A DNA stretch of 64,000 nucleotides from Vitrella brassicaformis (lineage: Eukaryota; Sar; Vitrellaceae): assembly GCA_001179505.1 (NCBI GenBank), contig CDMY01000138.1, positions 1 through 64,000 on the forward strand. The letters are read 5' to 3'. Within the stretch, counting starts at the first letter, position 1. Each line of letters opens with the position of its first letter. The notes under the pieces are model-generated. The model was not told the origin of the DNA, made no database searches, and saw nothing but the letters and a program-made list of their open reading frames with translations. The translations under genes and the position numbers were made by a program. Below are positions 9,799 to 21,463 of the stretch, one piece after another.

Positions 9799-11302
9799 TC
9801 ACAGCTTCGAGAAGGCCGTCGGCTGTGTCTTGCCCCTCCCCCCCATGTGTGCAGCAGCGGCAGCTGCAATGCCGACGTCCTCACTCTGCAACGCTGCCAT
9901 ATTCCAAATCCGCTGCATCACCAGACCGTCCTGCACGTACACGCACACACAGGTGTAAAGACATGGACAGACACACAAGCACATCCGTACCTCAACAGAG
10001 TGGTCTCGTGAATAGTTGAGGGCCGCCTTGGTGCCGCAGACAGCCACGGGGCTCTTGGACGCTATCACAGATGCCAACTTGAGCGCACCATCTAATGAAT
10101 GGACGACCAAACACAGTGTCTTCTGTCAGCGAGGCGGGTCGTCAATTGCATACCTCTCATGGCTTCGGCCGTCGGCTCTATCGCGCTGACCAGCCCGCGC
10201 TCATAAGCCTTCACTCGAGAATGCCGACACACCCACACCCACACCCACATACAACAATCGCCTCTTGCGTGTCATTCGCTCCACAGTTTCCCATTTCATG
10301 TACCGTACCGCACCTCCCTCACCTCCATCTCTACCTCCCTACGTACCTCTCGTGCGTCAAACCGGCGGGCAGTGTAGGCAAGCTCACGAACCTGACAGAC
10401 AGACAGACAGACATGAGCACAACTGTACGTGTGTACCCATCCATTCATCGATCCATTCATCCCTGATGGTCCTCTCCTTCCTTCTCACCAATCCGCCTAC
10501 CCACCTCGCATACACGTGGCAATCGTTGAAGCGTCCCTGGTCAATCAATTCATCACACACACAGACAAGACACATGTCGCCCTCCCTGTCGGCTCGTTGG
10601 TTCGTCCGTCGGCGTACCCAGGTCGGCCGCAAGCCCCAGGTCAATCTCTTGACGGTGAACCAGGCGTCGTGCGTGTACAGTCGGATGTCGCACGCACAGA
10701 TGAGGTCCACACCGGCGCCCACGCACCCGCCACGCACCGCAGCGATCACGGGCTTCGAACACCTCTCTGAACCATCGATCACCCAATCAGCCGTACAATC
10801 GGATGTGCACGCCACGCACACTCGGTGTGGTGTTGGTGTGCGTACTTACCGAGAGACGACACGCAGTCCTGCAGGTGCTCGACGAAGGCTTTCAGCTTGA
10901 AGGCCCTCCGAGCCACATCTGTGCGATATACATACGTGTAACAAGGCAGGCAAAGCATGCATGGACGAATGGTCAAAGCCAGCCGTTTGCTCCCCGGCTC
11001 TCTCGCTCACCTTCCCCCTCCTGCTGGGCCATATGTGCCATTGCGAACGTCACTGAACGAACAAACGGGCCGACAGAGAAGCAACTGTTCGTCTGCCGGC
11101 AACCTCATGAAGCAAGCGCGTCACTCACAGTCGATTCCCTGAAAGCACACACATGCAACCAACCAACCAGTGAGTGGTGAACAGTGCATAGTACAGGCCT
11201 GCTGGCTGGCTCGTGGCTTGCATACCTCAGTGAAGCGTGACCCTCGTCCCGATCTTCAGAGAAGCCAAGCACACAGGCTGTACGCAGATTGGAGTGATTC
11301 AT
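9799..11302 (-). pseudogene. Dienoyl-CoA isomerase (ECH1-like) with PTS1, probably broken
   Basis: The C-terminal two thirds match delta(3,5)-delta(2,4)-dienoyl-CoA isomerase of peroxisomal beta-oxidation: GRGSRFTE-GIDL, FAMAHMAQQEGEDVARR, ERCSKPVIAAVRGGCVGAG, DLICACDIRLYTHDAWF, VK then IDLGLAADLG, GTLQRLPR, RELAYTARRFDARE, GLVSAIEPTAEAM, SKSPVAVCGTKAALNYSRDHSVE, and a terminal FSKL. SKL is a peroxisomal targeting signal 1. The Asp of CACDIR and the Glu/Asp positions near LGLAAD fit the active-site region. However, a base is missing at about 10643-10650 (VK to IDLG needs a frame shift), another shift is needed near 11251-11265, and the N-terminal crotonase strand (LNRP...NAM) is absent. The splice sites look intact. 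Either this is a decaying copy or the draft sequence is faulty. Confidence 0.6.
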
Positions 11303-12166
11303 TGTCTTTGCTTACAGGATGATGCATCGGCATGACGCATCGGCAGACAGACGATCGAGGAGTAAGCATGAGGTGAATTCATGCTTTCTGGCATGTACTC
11401 GCGCGTGCAAGGCCCCACTTTGTCTGTCTTCCCATCACAAAGAGCGACTGGTCGGTGGTGTCTCTGCGTCTCCACCGCTGCGCCGCTGATGAGAGAGAAA
11501 GGGCGACGCGAGCACTGCACACTGCTTTCTGTGTGTCTCTTTGTTACCTACCCCTTTTTCATCTTGTTTTGAAGGTGAAATAGCTGACGCATTCGGGCAG
11601 CAAGGGGACCAGGAATGGCTGAACGAGATCCGTAGACAACGGGTAGCCTTGTCTTGTACTGATGTGTGTGCGTGTGCGTGTCTTGTTGCTTCCTCACTCT
11701 TGCTCTGACAGAGTTCGTACAGCAGGTCCATCTTATGTCGGAAGTATTTCTGCGCCTCGTACATCTCCTTGTAGAAGTTGATCGACGATGTGATTCCGTA
11801 ACTGCGCATAAAGGACACATAACGACCAGAAATTTCGTGTGTGCGTGTGTCCCACGCGAATATGCATGAGCCGATGATCATTCCCCAAACGGCGAAGTGC
11901 CGCTCCTGGGGGGTGGTCAGCAGTGGCGAGCCATGACCGACAGACGACATGCTGAGCGTCGCGTTGATCGAGACACAGAAGAGGCACAGAAACACACGTA
12001 CATTTGAAATGCATATGTCTCGTGTTTTGTCTGCTTTCGTGATTACGGACGTCTGCAGCGTCCACACGAGAGCCAGCAGGTATTGCTTGGCATGTGCCTC
12101 GCCTTCCACCTCATTCACAGCCAGCCACTCCCTGCCATCATCCTGAATCACGCTCACACACATCAT
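11299..12166 (-). CDS. K+ channel pore and C-linker fragment (CNG/EAG/AKT-like)
   Basis: Splicing joins DGREWLAVNEVEG, YLLALVWTLQT, MSSVGHGSPLLTTPQER, HFAVWGMIIGSCIFA, YGITSSINFYKEMYE and YFRHKMDLLYEL. This is the pore helix, selectivity filter, S6 and start of the C-linker of a six-helix cyclic-nucleotide-type channel; IPGPLAARMRQLF is also C-linker-like but in a shifted frame. The filter reads SVGHGS where K+ channels have TVGYGD. No S1-S4 voltage sensor or complete cyclic-nucleotide domain can fit, since the divergent GGT gene starts at 12593 and the ECH1-like gene follows at once. The C-terminal frame down to the TGA at 11299 is uncertain. It may be a truncated gene or pseudogene. Confidence 0.5.
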
Positions 12167-12592
12167 GAAGAAGGGTGATGGGGGAGGGGCTGAAGGCGGC
12201 CGCTGACGAGCAGCAGATCAGGAGGGCCATGCTATGTGGAGATGCATGGTGGCCCGGCTGACAAAGCCTTCGAATAAAGTGGCTGCCTCACGCCGCCTTC
12301 AGTGGCCTGCAGGCCCTCGATATCCACATGACGCACAAAACGCCGCAGCAGGAGGCCTGCCAGACCAACACACATACACACCTCCTCAAGTGGACACCAC
12401 AGGATGGAGTGCATCCAATGGCTTTTCGAAGTACTTTTGGCGTCTGTCAGGTTCCTCCAACGAAGCAAGAGAAAAGGGAACTGGCAGGGGAGATCTCCGC
12501 GTCTGCGAGCTTAGCCGCGAGCTTAGAATTCACAAACGCACGATTGGGCAGCAGGCCGCAGGGCAATTGCAAAGCATCCTGCTGGTGTGAGC
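12167..12592. other. Spacer between divergent channel fragment and GGT gene
   Basis: An open minus frame at 12232-12468 has no recognisable domain. The segment must hold the GGT promoter; no clear element is visible. Confidence 0.4.
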
Positions 12593-15429
12593 ATGGCGGA
12601 CCTTGAAGAAAACCTGGAATTCAACCCGGTAAGACAGAGTTGCATCATAGAAACAGGTCAGATCTGGCCTGTGCGATGTGATTGATTCATCCTCTGCAGC
12701 GGCGTTCGGCCGTCTACTCCCTGCACGGCATGGTGGCATCGTCTCAGCCGATGGCCACCAACCTCGGCCTGGACATCCTCAAGAAGGGAGGCAACGCAGT
12801 GGACGCTGCCATCGCCGTATCGGCCGCACTCGCGTAAGGCTGGCACACCACACAGACAGAGTGGGCGGCGCTGCTCATTGTACTCACTATTTGACTTTGC
12901 AGAGTGACTGAGCCCCGTTCGACGGGTATCGGTGGTGATTGTTTCATGCTCTACTTCAGCAACAGCGACAAGAAGGTCTACGGGCTCGATGGCAGCGGAC
13001 GCAGCAGCTCACAGTACACACAGATGCTCACAGAGAGGCGGCTGTGTATGTCTGTCTATGGGTGTGCTGTGCGGGTGCTTGCTGTAACTAACGTCAGGTT
13101 GACGTGTGAGTACGTGCAGCAGACGATAGGCGCGTTTGAGGGCGACAACAGGTTCCACGCCCTCTCCGTGACGGTGCCGGGGGCCATTGCCGGCTGGATG
13201 GACGCACTTGGTAAGAAGCTGGCAGCTGCCTTACTCTACGCACCACTCCACCCATTCATTGCTGCTGTGCTGTGCGCCTGATCTCGTGTGCAGATCGGTG
13301 GGGCAGCATGCCGCCATCCGATGTGTTGGCCCCTGCCGTCAAACTGGCCAGAGAGGGATTTGCTGTAGGTAAGCGAACGCAATAGATCGATGGATCCGAT
13401 CCACGAACGCATCCATCGCTCTCTGCGGCCGGCGTGTGTCAGCCCCCTTGACGGCCTACCACTGGAAGAGGGGAGAGGCATTCATCAAACGAAATGACGA
13501 AAGGCAAGACAGACAGACATGCAACGACACATACGATAAAGGCCTGTGGCACCCTATGGCACCAATCAATCAGGAGTCGCGGCGCCCTGCTGATCGACGG
13601 CAGGGCGCCGAGGGCAGGAGAGCTGTTCAGAAACCCCAAACTGGCCGACAGTAAGCTGACACTGCCATGCAGACAGGGGAAGAAAGGCGGTATCTATCGT
13701 GTCTGTCTGTCTGTCTGTCTGTCTGTCGTGTCGTCAGCGTTGGAGCGTGTGGGTGCGGAGGGCGCCAAGGCCTTCTACACGGGGCTTACTGCCGAAGCCA
13801 TTGTCAAATGCGTCAACAAACACGTACGCAGCCGGGGCAGGGGATGCACTGTATTTATTCACCCACCCCCCCGTCTGCGTCTGTCTGTCTTGTTGTTTTT
13901 TAGGGTGGCGTCATGGCCCTGGATGATTTGTCGAGCCACACGACCACCTTCCCTGAGCCAATCAGTGTCAACTACAAAGGTGAAATGACCACGGCTCTCT
14001 CTTAGTGATCGCTCTCATGCTGCATGAATCTGTGCGTGCCTGTGTGCTCTATGTGTTTGTTCAGGGTATGAGGTGCATCAGATCCCTCCGAACGGCCAGG
14101 GGCTCGTGGCCCTCCTAGCCATGAACATCGTCAAAGGTAGACGGCTGACTGGCTGGTGGAGGGATACGTGCCGTATGTCAGTCCACTCACTCATCCACTC
14201 GCAGGCCTGGACATTGGCTCATTTGGCCACAACTCCGCCCTCTACTTGCACCGCTGCATCGAGGCGCTCAGACTCGCATTCGCAGACGGAAAGAGGTAAC
14301 AATAACAGACCAACCTCACACACCTGCTATCAGTGTATCACACGTGTGTGTGTGTGTGGTTGTGCAGGTACATCGGTAACCCTGAAGTCGGCCCGGCGTG
14401 TCCTGTGGAAGGTCTGCTGTCCGACGCTTACACGCAGGACCGCATCAGGTGCGTCCTGCCTGACCATGCGAACCCCGCCATCAAATGCGGCACACCCGTG
14501 GCATCATCAAGTGAGTCGGGACATCAGCCAATGTGCAACACCCCTGCATGTGTCTTTGTGTGGGTGTGCGGGTGGACAGGCACGGTGTCGTTCCAAGTCG
14601 TTGACGACGGCGGCAACGCAGTGTCAATGGTCAACAGCAACTGCAGTGGGTTTGGCACGGGTACGCAAACGAATAGAATACACACACAGGTCAGGGCGTG
14701 GAAAGGTCGCTGGGTGGTGGGGCGTGTCTGTCTGCATTTGATTTGGGCCTGCAGGTCTGATCCCTGACGGCGAGGGGTTCCAATTGCAGAACAGGGGCGC
14801 CAATTTCTGTGTGGACCGGACGTCTCCCAACTGTGCCGGGCCGAGGAAGCAGCCGTACCACACCATAATTCCAGCCATGGTGACCAAGGACGGCGAGCTG
14901 TGGAGCACCTACACCAACATCGGCGGCTTTATGCAGCCACAGGGACACCTCCAGGCGGGCACTCATGCAGTGCAATGGTCTGCGTGTCTGTCTAACTCCC
15001 CTTCCCTTTGTGTGTGGATGAATGGATGGATGTGTACAGCTGTTGCTGGATCAGGTGGAATACGGCATGGACCCCCAGGCGGCCCTCGACCAGCCCCGCA
15101 TCTGCCTCACACCTGAGAGGGACCCACCCACAGTCAGCCTCGAGGACGGCATCACCCCGCACGTGGCCAACGAACTCAGGCAGATGGGCCACCGCATCAA
15201 CGATGGTGCGGATGTCCCGTCCGCACGACGCAGCACAAACGATGCGTAAAGGCTCGGTGCGTGCGTAGTCCTGTTTGGTTGTGTGATGGTGTGGCGTGCA
15301 GGTGTGGGGGGCCAGGACAGGGCCTTGTTCGGTCGTGGCCAGATAATCAACCGAACGGTGTCTCACGGGCAGCGTGTGTGGGTGGGCGGCAGCGACGGAC
15401 GGGCCGACGGCTGCTGCATGGGCTACTGA
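12593..15429 (+). CDS. Gamma-glutamyltranspeptidase family protein (YwrD-like)
   Basis: About ten exons join in frame from [12 protein letters not shown] (first exon 12593-12628, second from 12700, third from 12903) to a TGA at 15427. Landmarks are [142 protein letters not shown] and [12 protein letters not shown]. The Thr encoded at 14582-14584 (small-subunit start in the family) is the autoprocessing nucleophile position and is present. The NSNxxGFGTG form resembles the YwrD-like glutathione hydrolase branch. No signal peptide or membrane anchor is seen, unlike animal GGT1, so a cytosolic protein is possible. Expected chemistry is cleavage or transfer of gamma-glutamyl groups, as in glutathione turnover. 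Confidence 0.85.
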
Positions 15430-16783
15430 GTGAGTGAGTGAGTGAGTGAGTGAGGGAGGGAGGGATGGGGGCAACGCATTCCATTGGAGCTGTGGTGGGT
15501 GCGCAGCAGTCATGGTTGGTGCGCTTTGTGGATAAGACAACCTAGGCAGCTCGCTATGGTGTGAGTGCGTGGTTGGCGACGCACATCTCAGTGGATTGCT
15601 TCCTTTTGAATTGATGAGTGCACAAATGTGTACGCACATTCGAGGACGCAGTCCTCATGCGCACCCCAAGCATGCATGTCACACACCATGCACAAACACG
15701 CCCGAACTTGAACACGTACACAAACGCATCTGTTTCTTCAAAAGACACTCTCAGCTCGATAAAGCCCTCAATCGCGCTGGATTGACACCGTAGGGACGCA
15801 GCTATCGTCTTGCTGCAGACAGAGAGACGTAGATCAACGAATGCAGCTGGTGGATGGCTGCTGAAGTTCAACGACGATTTGGCCCGGAAGATCGCCCCTC
15901 TCGTCCTCTAAAGTCACATGAGTCGCGGGATGCGCCTTGTGCATTGCAGCCTCGTCTGTGCTCCACACAAGCCCTCCGGCGCGCTGCATGAGTGCACGCT
16001 GCAATGGGGCTCCAATGCCTCACACAATCTGCGTCTCCAAACCGTCTCTGGTCGGCTTGTTCTCGCTCAGGAAGCAGGTTGCTGCACGTGTTCGACGCTG
16101 CTGAGCCTTCTGTCACTCAATTGCAGTCGAAGTGGCCTCCTTCGAAGGACTTCTCCCCGATCGGGATGTCCATCCATCCATATATCCATCCATCTGTCGC
16201 ATCTCGCACGCACCTCTCTCTGGCTATGCGGATGGTTTCAATCGGTGAGATGCTTGCTTGATTCAATGCCTGTGGTGTGCCTGGCTACTGATATCGTTTT
16301 TCTTCTGCATGTGTGTGCGTGTACGTGTGCGTGTGTGCCCTTCATCTGCACGCCTTCAGACAACCAAGGTGCACACAAACAAACAGACAGACAGACAGAT
16401 GGATCCACGCGAGAGTGAGAGAGGCGTGTTGATGGCCAAGCGCCGCTCGAGTGAGTGCGTCGAGAGCGTGGGACAAATAGAGGGCGGTACGTTAAGGGGT
16501 CCCAGGATGAGACCATACATACTGGGGTGCATATTTCGAAGAGACACCCACACACGCGTAAGTACGCCCATGCAGACCAGACGCACATCAGTGTCTTCAG
16601 CGTGGGACTGACGAGACAAAGCATCAGGCTGTGGAAACATTGATAGATGCTCCACGCATTCACCAAGACCGGTAGATATCCCACACACACAGCGTCTCTC
16701 AGCAGGCACCAAACACACTCTCACGAGCAGCGAGTACAGAGCAGGTCGCCAGAGCACAGCCCGCAGGTCTACATACTAGGTGT
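15430..16783. other. Intergenic between convergent GGT and TraB genes
   Basis: Starts with a (GAGT)n microsatellite directly after the GGT stop. The remainder has scattered (ATCC)n and (ACAG)n repeats and a few short open frames with no recognisable features. I see no gene. Confidence 0.45.
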
Positions 16784-19047
16784 TTAGTTGACTGGCACGA
16801 GCAGCTCCTCCTCTTGCCTCCTCCGCGTCAGGGACGTGCACGAAACGGTCTCGTATCCCAGGTTCTTAATTATACCCTTCATGTGGCCCAAACCAACCAC
16901 TGCCACCATCCTGACAGACAGACGTCACACACGAACAGACAGATAGCAGATAGAGACGCACACACACACAAAGGGGCACCACCACTCTCTGCAGAGAGGT
17001 GTGCCTGCCCTGCTACCTACCGTGGCTGGTCGCTCTCGCGTATGCGCGCGGCCATGTACTCGTCCCTCTCCTGGATCATCACGGTGTACACCTGCACAAC
17101 CACCACCCCACCCCCCCACGCACAGAAGGTACGCCTCAACCGGATGCATGGATGGATGGATGGTTTAGTTATCTCGCACAAGTCAGTCTCTTTCCTACCT
17201 CAGGGAGTGCGTCCTTGAATGACTCGAACATCTCTTCCGCCACCGCCGGCTGCTTGATCACCTCTACCAGTGACCTGAACGCATCCAGCCAGCCAGCCAT
17301 CCATGGAGCGAGCAAAACAAGAACCCAAAACGGGCCGTTTCGCTGTGGTGTGTGTGCACTATCGCACCTGAGCTGCTCTGGGGTGAGTTGATCGATGTCA
17401 TTGGGGTCACCCACACCGGCCTCTGTCAGGGCGTCCTGCACACACACAGGCATGTCTGGCGCGTGTGCGTTGCTGTCGTGGGTGCTTTGGTGTGCGAGAG
17501 CATGTTAAGTGTACCATCACTCTGGGGGAGAACTCGATGGTCTCGAGGCGTTTGAGCAAATCGTTAAGGCCAATGCTGTTGAGGGCGTCGCTCAACCGCC
17601 GCAGGGTGGTCCGCACCGGACGGTCACCCAATATCAGCTCCGCATTCAGCCTAACACATACATTCGTTTGGAGGACAGACAGACAGACACCTTATGTCTG
17701 CTGTCGTTCAGACAGACACCTTATGTCTGCTGTCGTTGCTCGTTAGGCTAGGTGTGTACCTGTCAGCCTCCAGGGCAGCCACCAGGAACTCTTCGCTGCG
17801 ATGGACCCACACAGACACAGACACAGACACAGACACAGACAGACGGACAGACAGACGGGCAGACAGAGGGCGCGGCACACAACAGAGGAGGATTGATTAT
17901 TCAGCCGGTCGAGGGAGAAGTGCGTGAGTTTGGACCGAACGTACCCCGGCTTGAAGCCCTGCTTGGCGATGGTTTGGTAGAGGTTGCCGATGGCATAGCC
18001 AATCACGGCGGCATTCACGTCCCTCCACTTGTCACTCCAACTCTGCACACACAGGCGGTTATGTGTGCAGAGTCGATGCCACATGTGCGTGGGGCGATGG
18101 ATGGATGAGATCATCCGTCGTCCTGTTCTCATCTGATCTCTACTCACGACGTCAGGTCGCAGGATGATGTTCCTCAACTGGCCCATAGCTTGCAGCCAGC
18201 CTGGGCGAGCACTCTGTCCGAACGAATGGCACGCACACACACACGCACACACATCTTCACAGAAACCTGTACCCATCTGTCTGTCTGTCTGTCTGTGTCA
18301 ATCGATGCTCACCCCGACTTGTGGGGCGGCGTCGTTGCCGTCTGGCAGTCGGAACCTGCTCTTGTCAAGCTCGACGAACACAGCCGTCGGCCTCGTCTCA
18401 TCGATAATGCTCTTGACCAGATTGGCACTGACGCACGAGCGGATCACAGACAGGCAGACAGGCAGACAGATAGACAGACAGGCAGACAGGTATGAGGCCG
18501 AGCTGATCGAGTGGGTGGGTATAGGCAGGCACCTGACGGTCGAGATATGTGCTGTGCCGACGAGGACGACCTCCCTCCCCGTCTGGCGGTCTCGTAGAAT
18601 AGCCACAGTCTCGTCACACAGGACGGACGACGCACACGCCTGCACCATCCATCAATCAACAGCCAGACACTTACAAGCAGCTTGATGTGCGAACATCGAG
18701 TGCCTTTCCGCCCGCCGAGTGCAGTGCATCTACCGCACCTCTTTGGGCAATGTGAGCACATGCCATCCTACTGCTGCAGACGCCAAAGTGGTCCCAGCAC
18801 CAACAAGCCGCTGAGAAATGAGCTCCCTCCGGCTGCTCGTTGAGTCATGCGGCTCTTTCCTCTCTCTCTCTCGTCTAAGGGGAGAGTGGTCCCTCACGCT
18901 GTGGAGATCCATGCTCAAGCGTTGCAATGCCCTTCTCCCCGGTCGCCTGGGAACTGCTGGCCGCTGCAGTGATCGTGACGGCACAAAGGATAGATCTGCA
19001 CGGGAGCATGCTGCAAGCTGCATCACGGAGGCGATGAGCAGAGTCAT
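16784..19047 (-). CDS. TraB/PrgY-domain protein, possible plastid leader
   Basis: After the first exon the protein continues ACASSVLCDETVAILRD, then the TraB core: REVVLVGTAHIS, NLVKSIIDETRPTAVFVEL, SRFRLPDG, GYAIGNLYQTIAKQGF, EEFLVAALEADR, ELILGDRPVRTTLRRL, the NDIDQLTPEQL spacer, VYTVMIQERDEYMAARI, and MVAVVGLGHMKGIIKN near the C-terminus. The VGTAHxS, FVELD, GDRPV and ERDxYMA motifs are diagnostic of the family, whose eukaryotic members sit on organelle membranes; the biochemical role is unresolved. The stop is TAA at 16784. The first exon (MTLLIASVMQLAACSRAD then SFVPSRSLQRPAV) looks like a signal peptide followed by a red-plastid FVP motif and an Arg/Ser-rich transit-like stretch. An internal ATG (MDLHSV) could be an alternative start. 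Confidence 0.77.
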
Positions 19048-19147
19048 TGGCCCTCCCCTCTCTGCATGCTAAGCTCGCAAGCCGATCGCCTCTTCTTTTT
19101 TGAACGCTGGAACGCACGGTGGGGCGGGTGGGAAGACGGCAGAGACG
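19048..19147. promoter_or_regulatory. Likely shared promoter of a head-to-head gene pair
   Basis: Only about 100 bases separate the inferred start codons of the TraB gene (-) and the putative plastid protein (+). Both 5' UTRs and the promoter(s) must lie here or overlap the coding regions. No TATA-like or initiator motif stands out. Confidence 0.4.
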
Positions 19148-20907
19148 ATGTGGCCTGCCGTTTGTTTGTGCGGGCTGCTGGCACCGCTTGTGGAGTCGAG
19201 ATCTTTCACTCGAACACCGTCAGCATTCGTCCCCCTCTCCCCTCCCTCTCGCCCCGCCTCACCACCACCAGCCTCCCCCCTTGCCCCCCTCTACCCCTCC
19301 CCGTCTGCATCTCCCTCTGCATCTGCACGCCCGCCACGGCACCCCACCGGCGTCGAAGGCAGGAGCACTCTGCGGATGGGCATGCCGACGGTGACGATTC
19401 CGCGTACGATGCGTCCTCCGAAGGTGCCGCGTGACTACGAGAGGCTGCTGGAGAGCCGCAGCCCCGAGGACATCAACTACAACACGCGTCTGAGGGACCG
19501 TGACGACGTGGACATATACCAGATCGACCACCTCTACGGCCGCATCACCGACAAGGACGTGCTGCTCAAGAACATGGAGTATCTCATGTTCCAGGACGAC
19601 TTCCGCTCCGTCTACCGGCTGCTCAGAGACAACCCAGACGTCTTCACCAAGGAGGAGGCCTCGCGCATTCTACACAACTGCGTCAGGCTCATCCCCGTCT
19701 ACCCCGTGCGGGCAGACAGCGGGCTGCTGGACAAGCGGGCGGCTTTTGAATTCGCCAAGCGCTTCAGTGCCGTCTGGGACGGTCTCTGGGAACACGGCGC
19801 TCTGAAGCCAAGGCACCTTGCCAAGAACAGATGGAAGATGAAGAGAAAGGTCAGTCAGCCCGAGGGAGGGAGGCAGGGAGGGAGGCACGAGCTTAGCCAT
19901 GGGTGGATGCGTCATTGTGTGTGTTCCTTGGTTGGTGGCTTCGTTGTTCGCTGGTTGGTTGGTTGGTTTGTTTGTTCAGCAAAAGCTCGATGAAGTGTCG
20001 CCTTACCTGTCTGAGCCGCGTCGCCCTGACCCCGCCATCCGCGACAAGGCCAACAAGGACTTCACCGACGCACTTGCCGCCAAGGACGTCGAGAAGGCTT
20101 GCCTCGCACTCAGGAAATACACGAGGTCAGCCACAAGACAGAGTCAGAGAAAGAGTTTCGCACGAGCATATATGGGTGAGGTGACATGTGCGGTGTGCCG
20201 CGGTGTGGTGTGGTGTGGTGTGGTGCGGTGTGTCATGTCAGGTATATCGCGATGGATGCCGAGAAGCTGAACCGTTACTTGAATCTGTTCCAAGACATCC
20301 ACAGCGGTGAGGAGCGTGACGAGAAGAGGGAGGCGTACCTGCGGAAGGTCTGGTGGACCACCACACGCAAGAGCAAGGTCCTCATCAAACTCATGGAGCC
20401 ATTCGGCGAGGAGGGCGCCGAGGAGGCCAGGGAAGACTTCGACAAACAAATGGACATCTGGAAGTGAGAGATTAACCAATCCACACACCCACACAAACAC
20501 CCCCATCACCACCTCTCTGTGCTTGTCGATTCGATCAGGGCTGAACAGTGGCAGAAGAACGTCGACAAGTGGCTGGAGAAGGGCATCGACGTGCGCAAGT
20601 TCAACCGCGACTTCAGCAATGCGGTGCCGATGGACGCCGTGCCGGTGGTGGACGACCCCTACACATTCGACCTCGACGCATACTGGGAGCAGCTCGAGAG
20701 GGAGGGACGCCTGCCAAAGGTCAACCTGGACCACGAGGTCGTCGGCGAGGTGGCAGACGATGCCGCAATAGCTGAGGAAGAGGTCAGCCACAGCTCAGCT
20801 GCTTGTGGGTCTTCATCGATTGCCTCTGAGGTCCGTGCGTGTGCATGTGTCTGTTGCAGGCCGCCATCGAAGAGGGAGATGCGAGTGGGGCCACTGAAGC
20901 CAGCTGA
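19148..20907 (+). CDS. Unknown protein with putative bipartite plastid-targeting leader
   Basis: The protein begins MWPAVCLCGLLAPLVESRS, a short hydrophobic signal-like segment, followed by TRTPSAFVPLSPPSRP and a long Pro/Ser/Ala-rich stretch. SAFVP matches the ASAFAP-type motif of secondary red plastids. The mature part is highly charged and helical: YERLLESRSPEDINYNTRL, DIYQIDHLYGRITDKDVLL, MFQDDFRSVYRLLRDNPDVF, ILHNCVRLIPVYPV, LSEPRRPDPAIRDKANKDF, RYLNLFQDIHSGEERDEK, AEQWQKNVDKWLEKGIDV. About five exons (introns near 19850, 20127, 20465, 20782) end in GATEAS and a TGA at 20905. I do not recognise the family. An ATG at 19100 in the same frame would bury the leader, so 19148 is preferred. 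Confidence 0.75.
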
Positions 20908-21463
20908 GCTTGAGTGTGTAGAGCCGCAGAGCACGACACAGGCGGGCGGCGCGTGGGTCTGCCTCCTTTCTGTCCCTTTGAGCAAGTGACGGCGCGTGTG
21001 CGCGTGTGTTGGTCTCAATGAGACGGCGGGCAGAGACATTCGCGTGTCTGCCTGCCCGTGTGTGGTTTGAGAACGAAGAGTCCGTTCATGGGCTGGCTTA
21101 GCTTTGTGACATACTCTATCTCGGATATTTCCGACGGTCGTACTGTCGTTTCGTGGGATTTGGAACCCATGCCATCGGATCATGGGGTTTCAATCGCACG
21201 AAATGCCAACACAACCGTCGGAAATATGCGAGTAGCTTGACGTCAAGTGGATCGACGCACTATTATTCCGGGAGCGTTTCCAACGGCGCGCCGTTAGAAA
21301 CGCCGGCCATTCCGAAACCAGCGAAGCCTTCCTCCTTTCAGCCTTTGCTCGTACTTTGCTTCCCTTCTCTCTCTCTTTTCGCTTTCGTGCTCCACACCTC
21401 TTGGTCCACAGCCTCCCTCCCTCCCTCTCCCTCCCTCTCCGCCAACCACCCACCCACACGACG
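20908..21463. other. Intergenic spacer, promoter side of the secreted-protein gene
   Basis: No coding signal is seen. The 100 bases before 21464 form a pyrimidine-rich (CTCC)n tract typical of the region just upstream of start codons here (compare 19220-19330). Confidence 0.4.
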
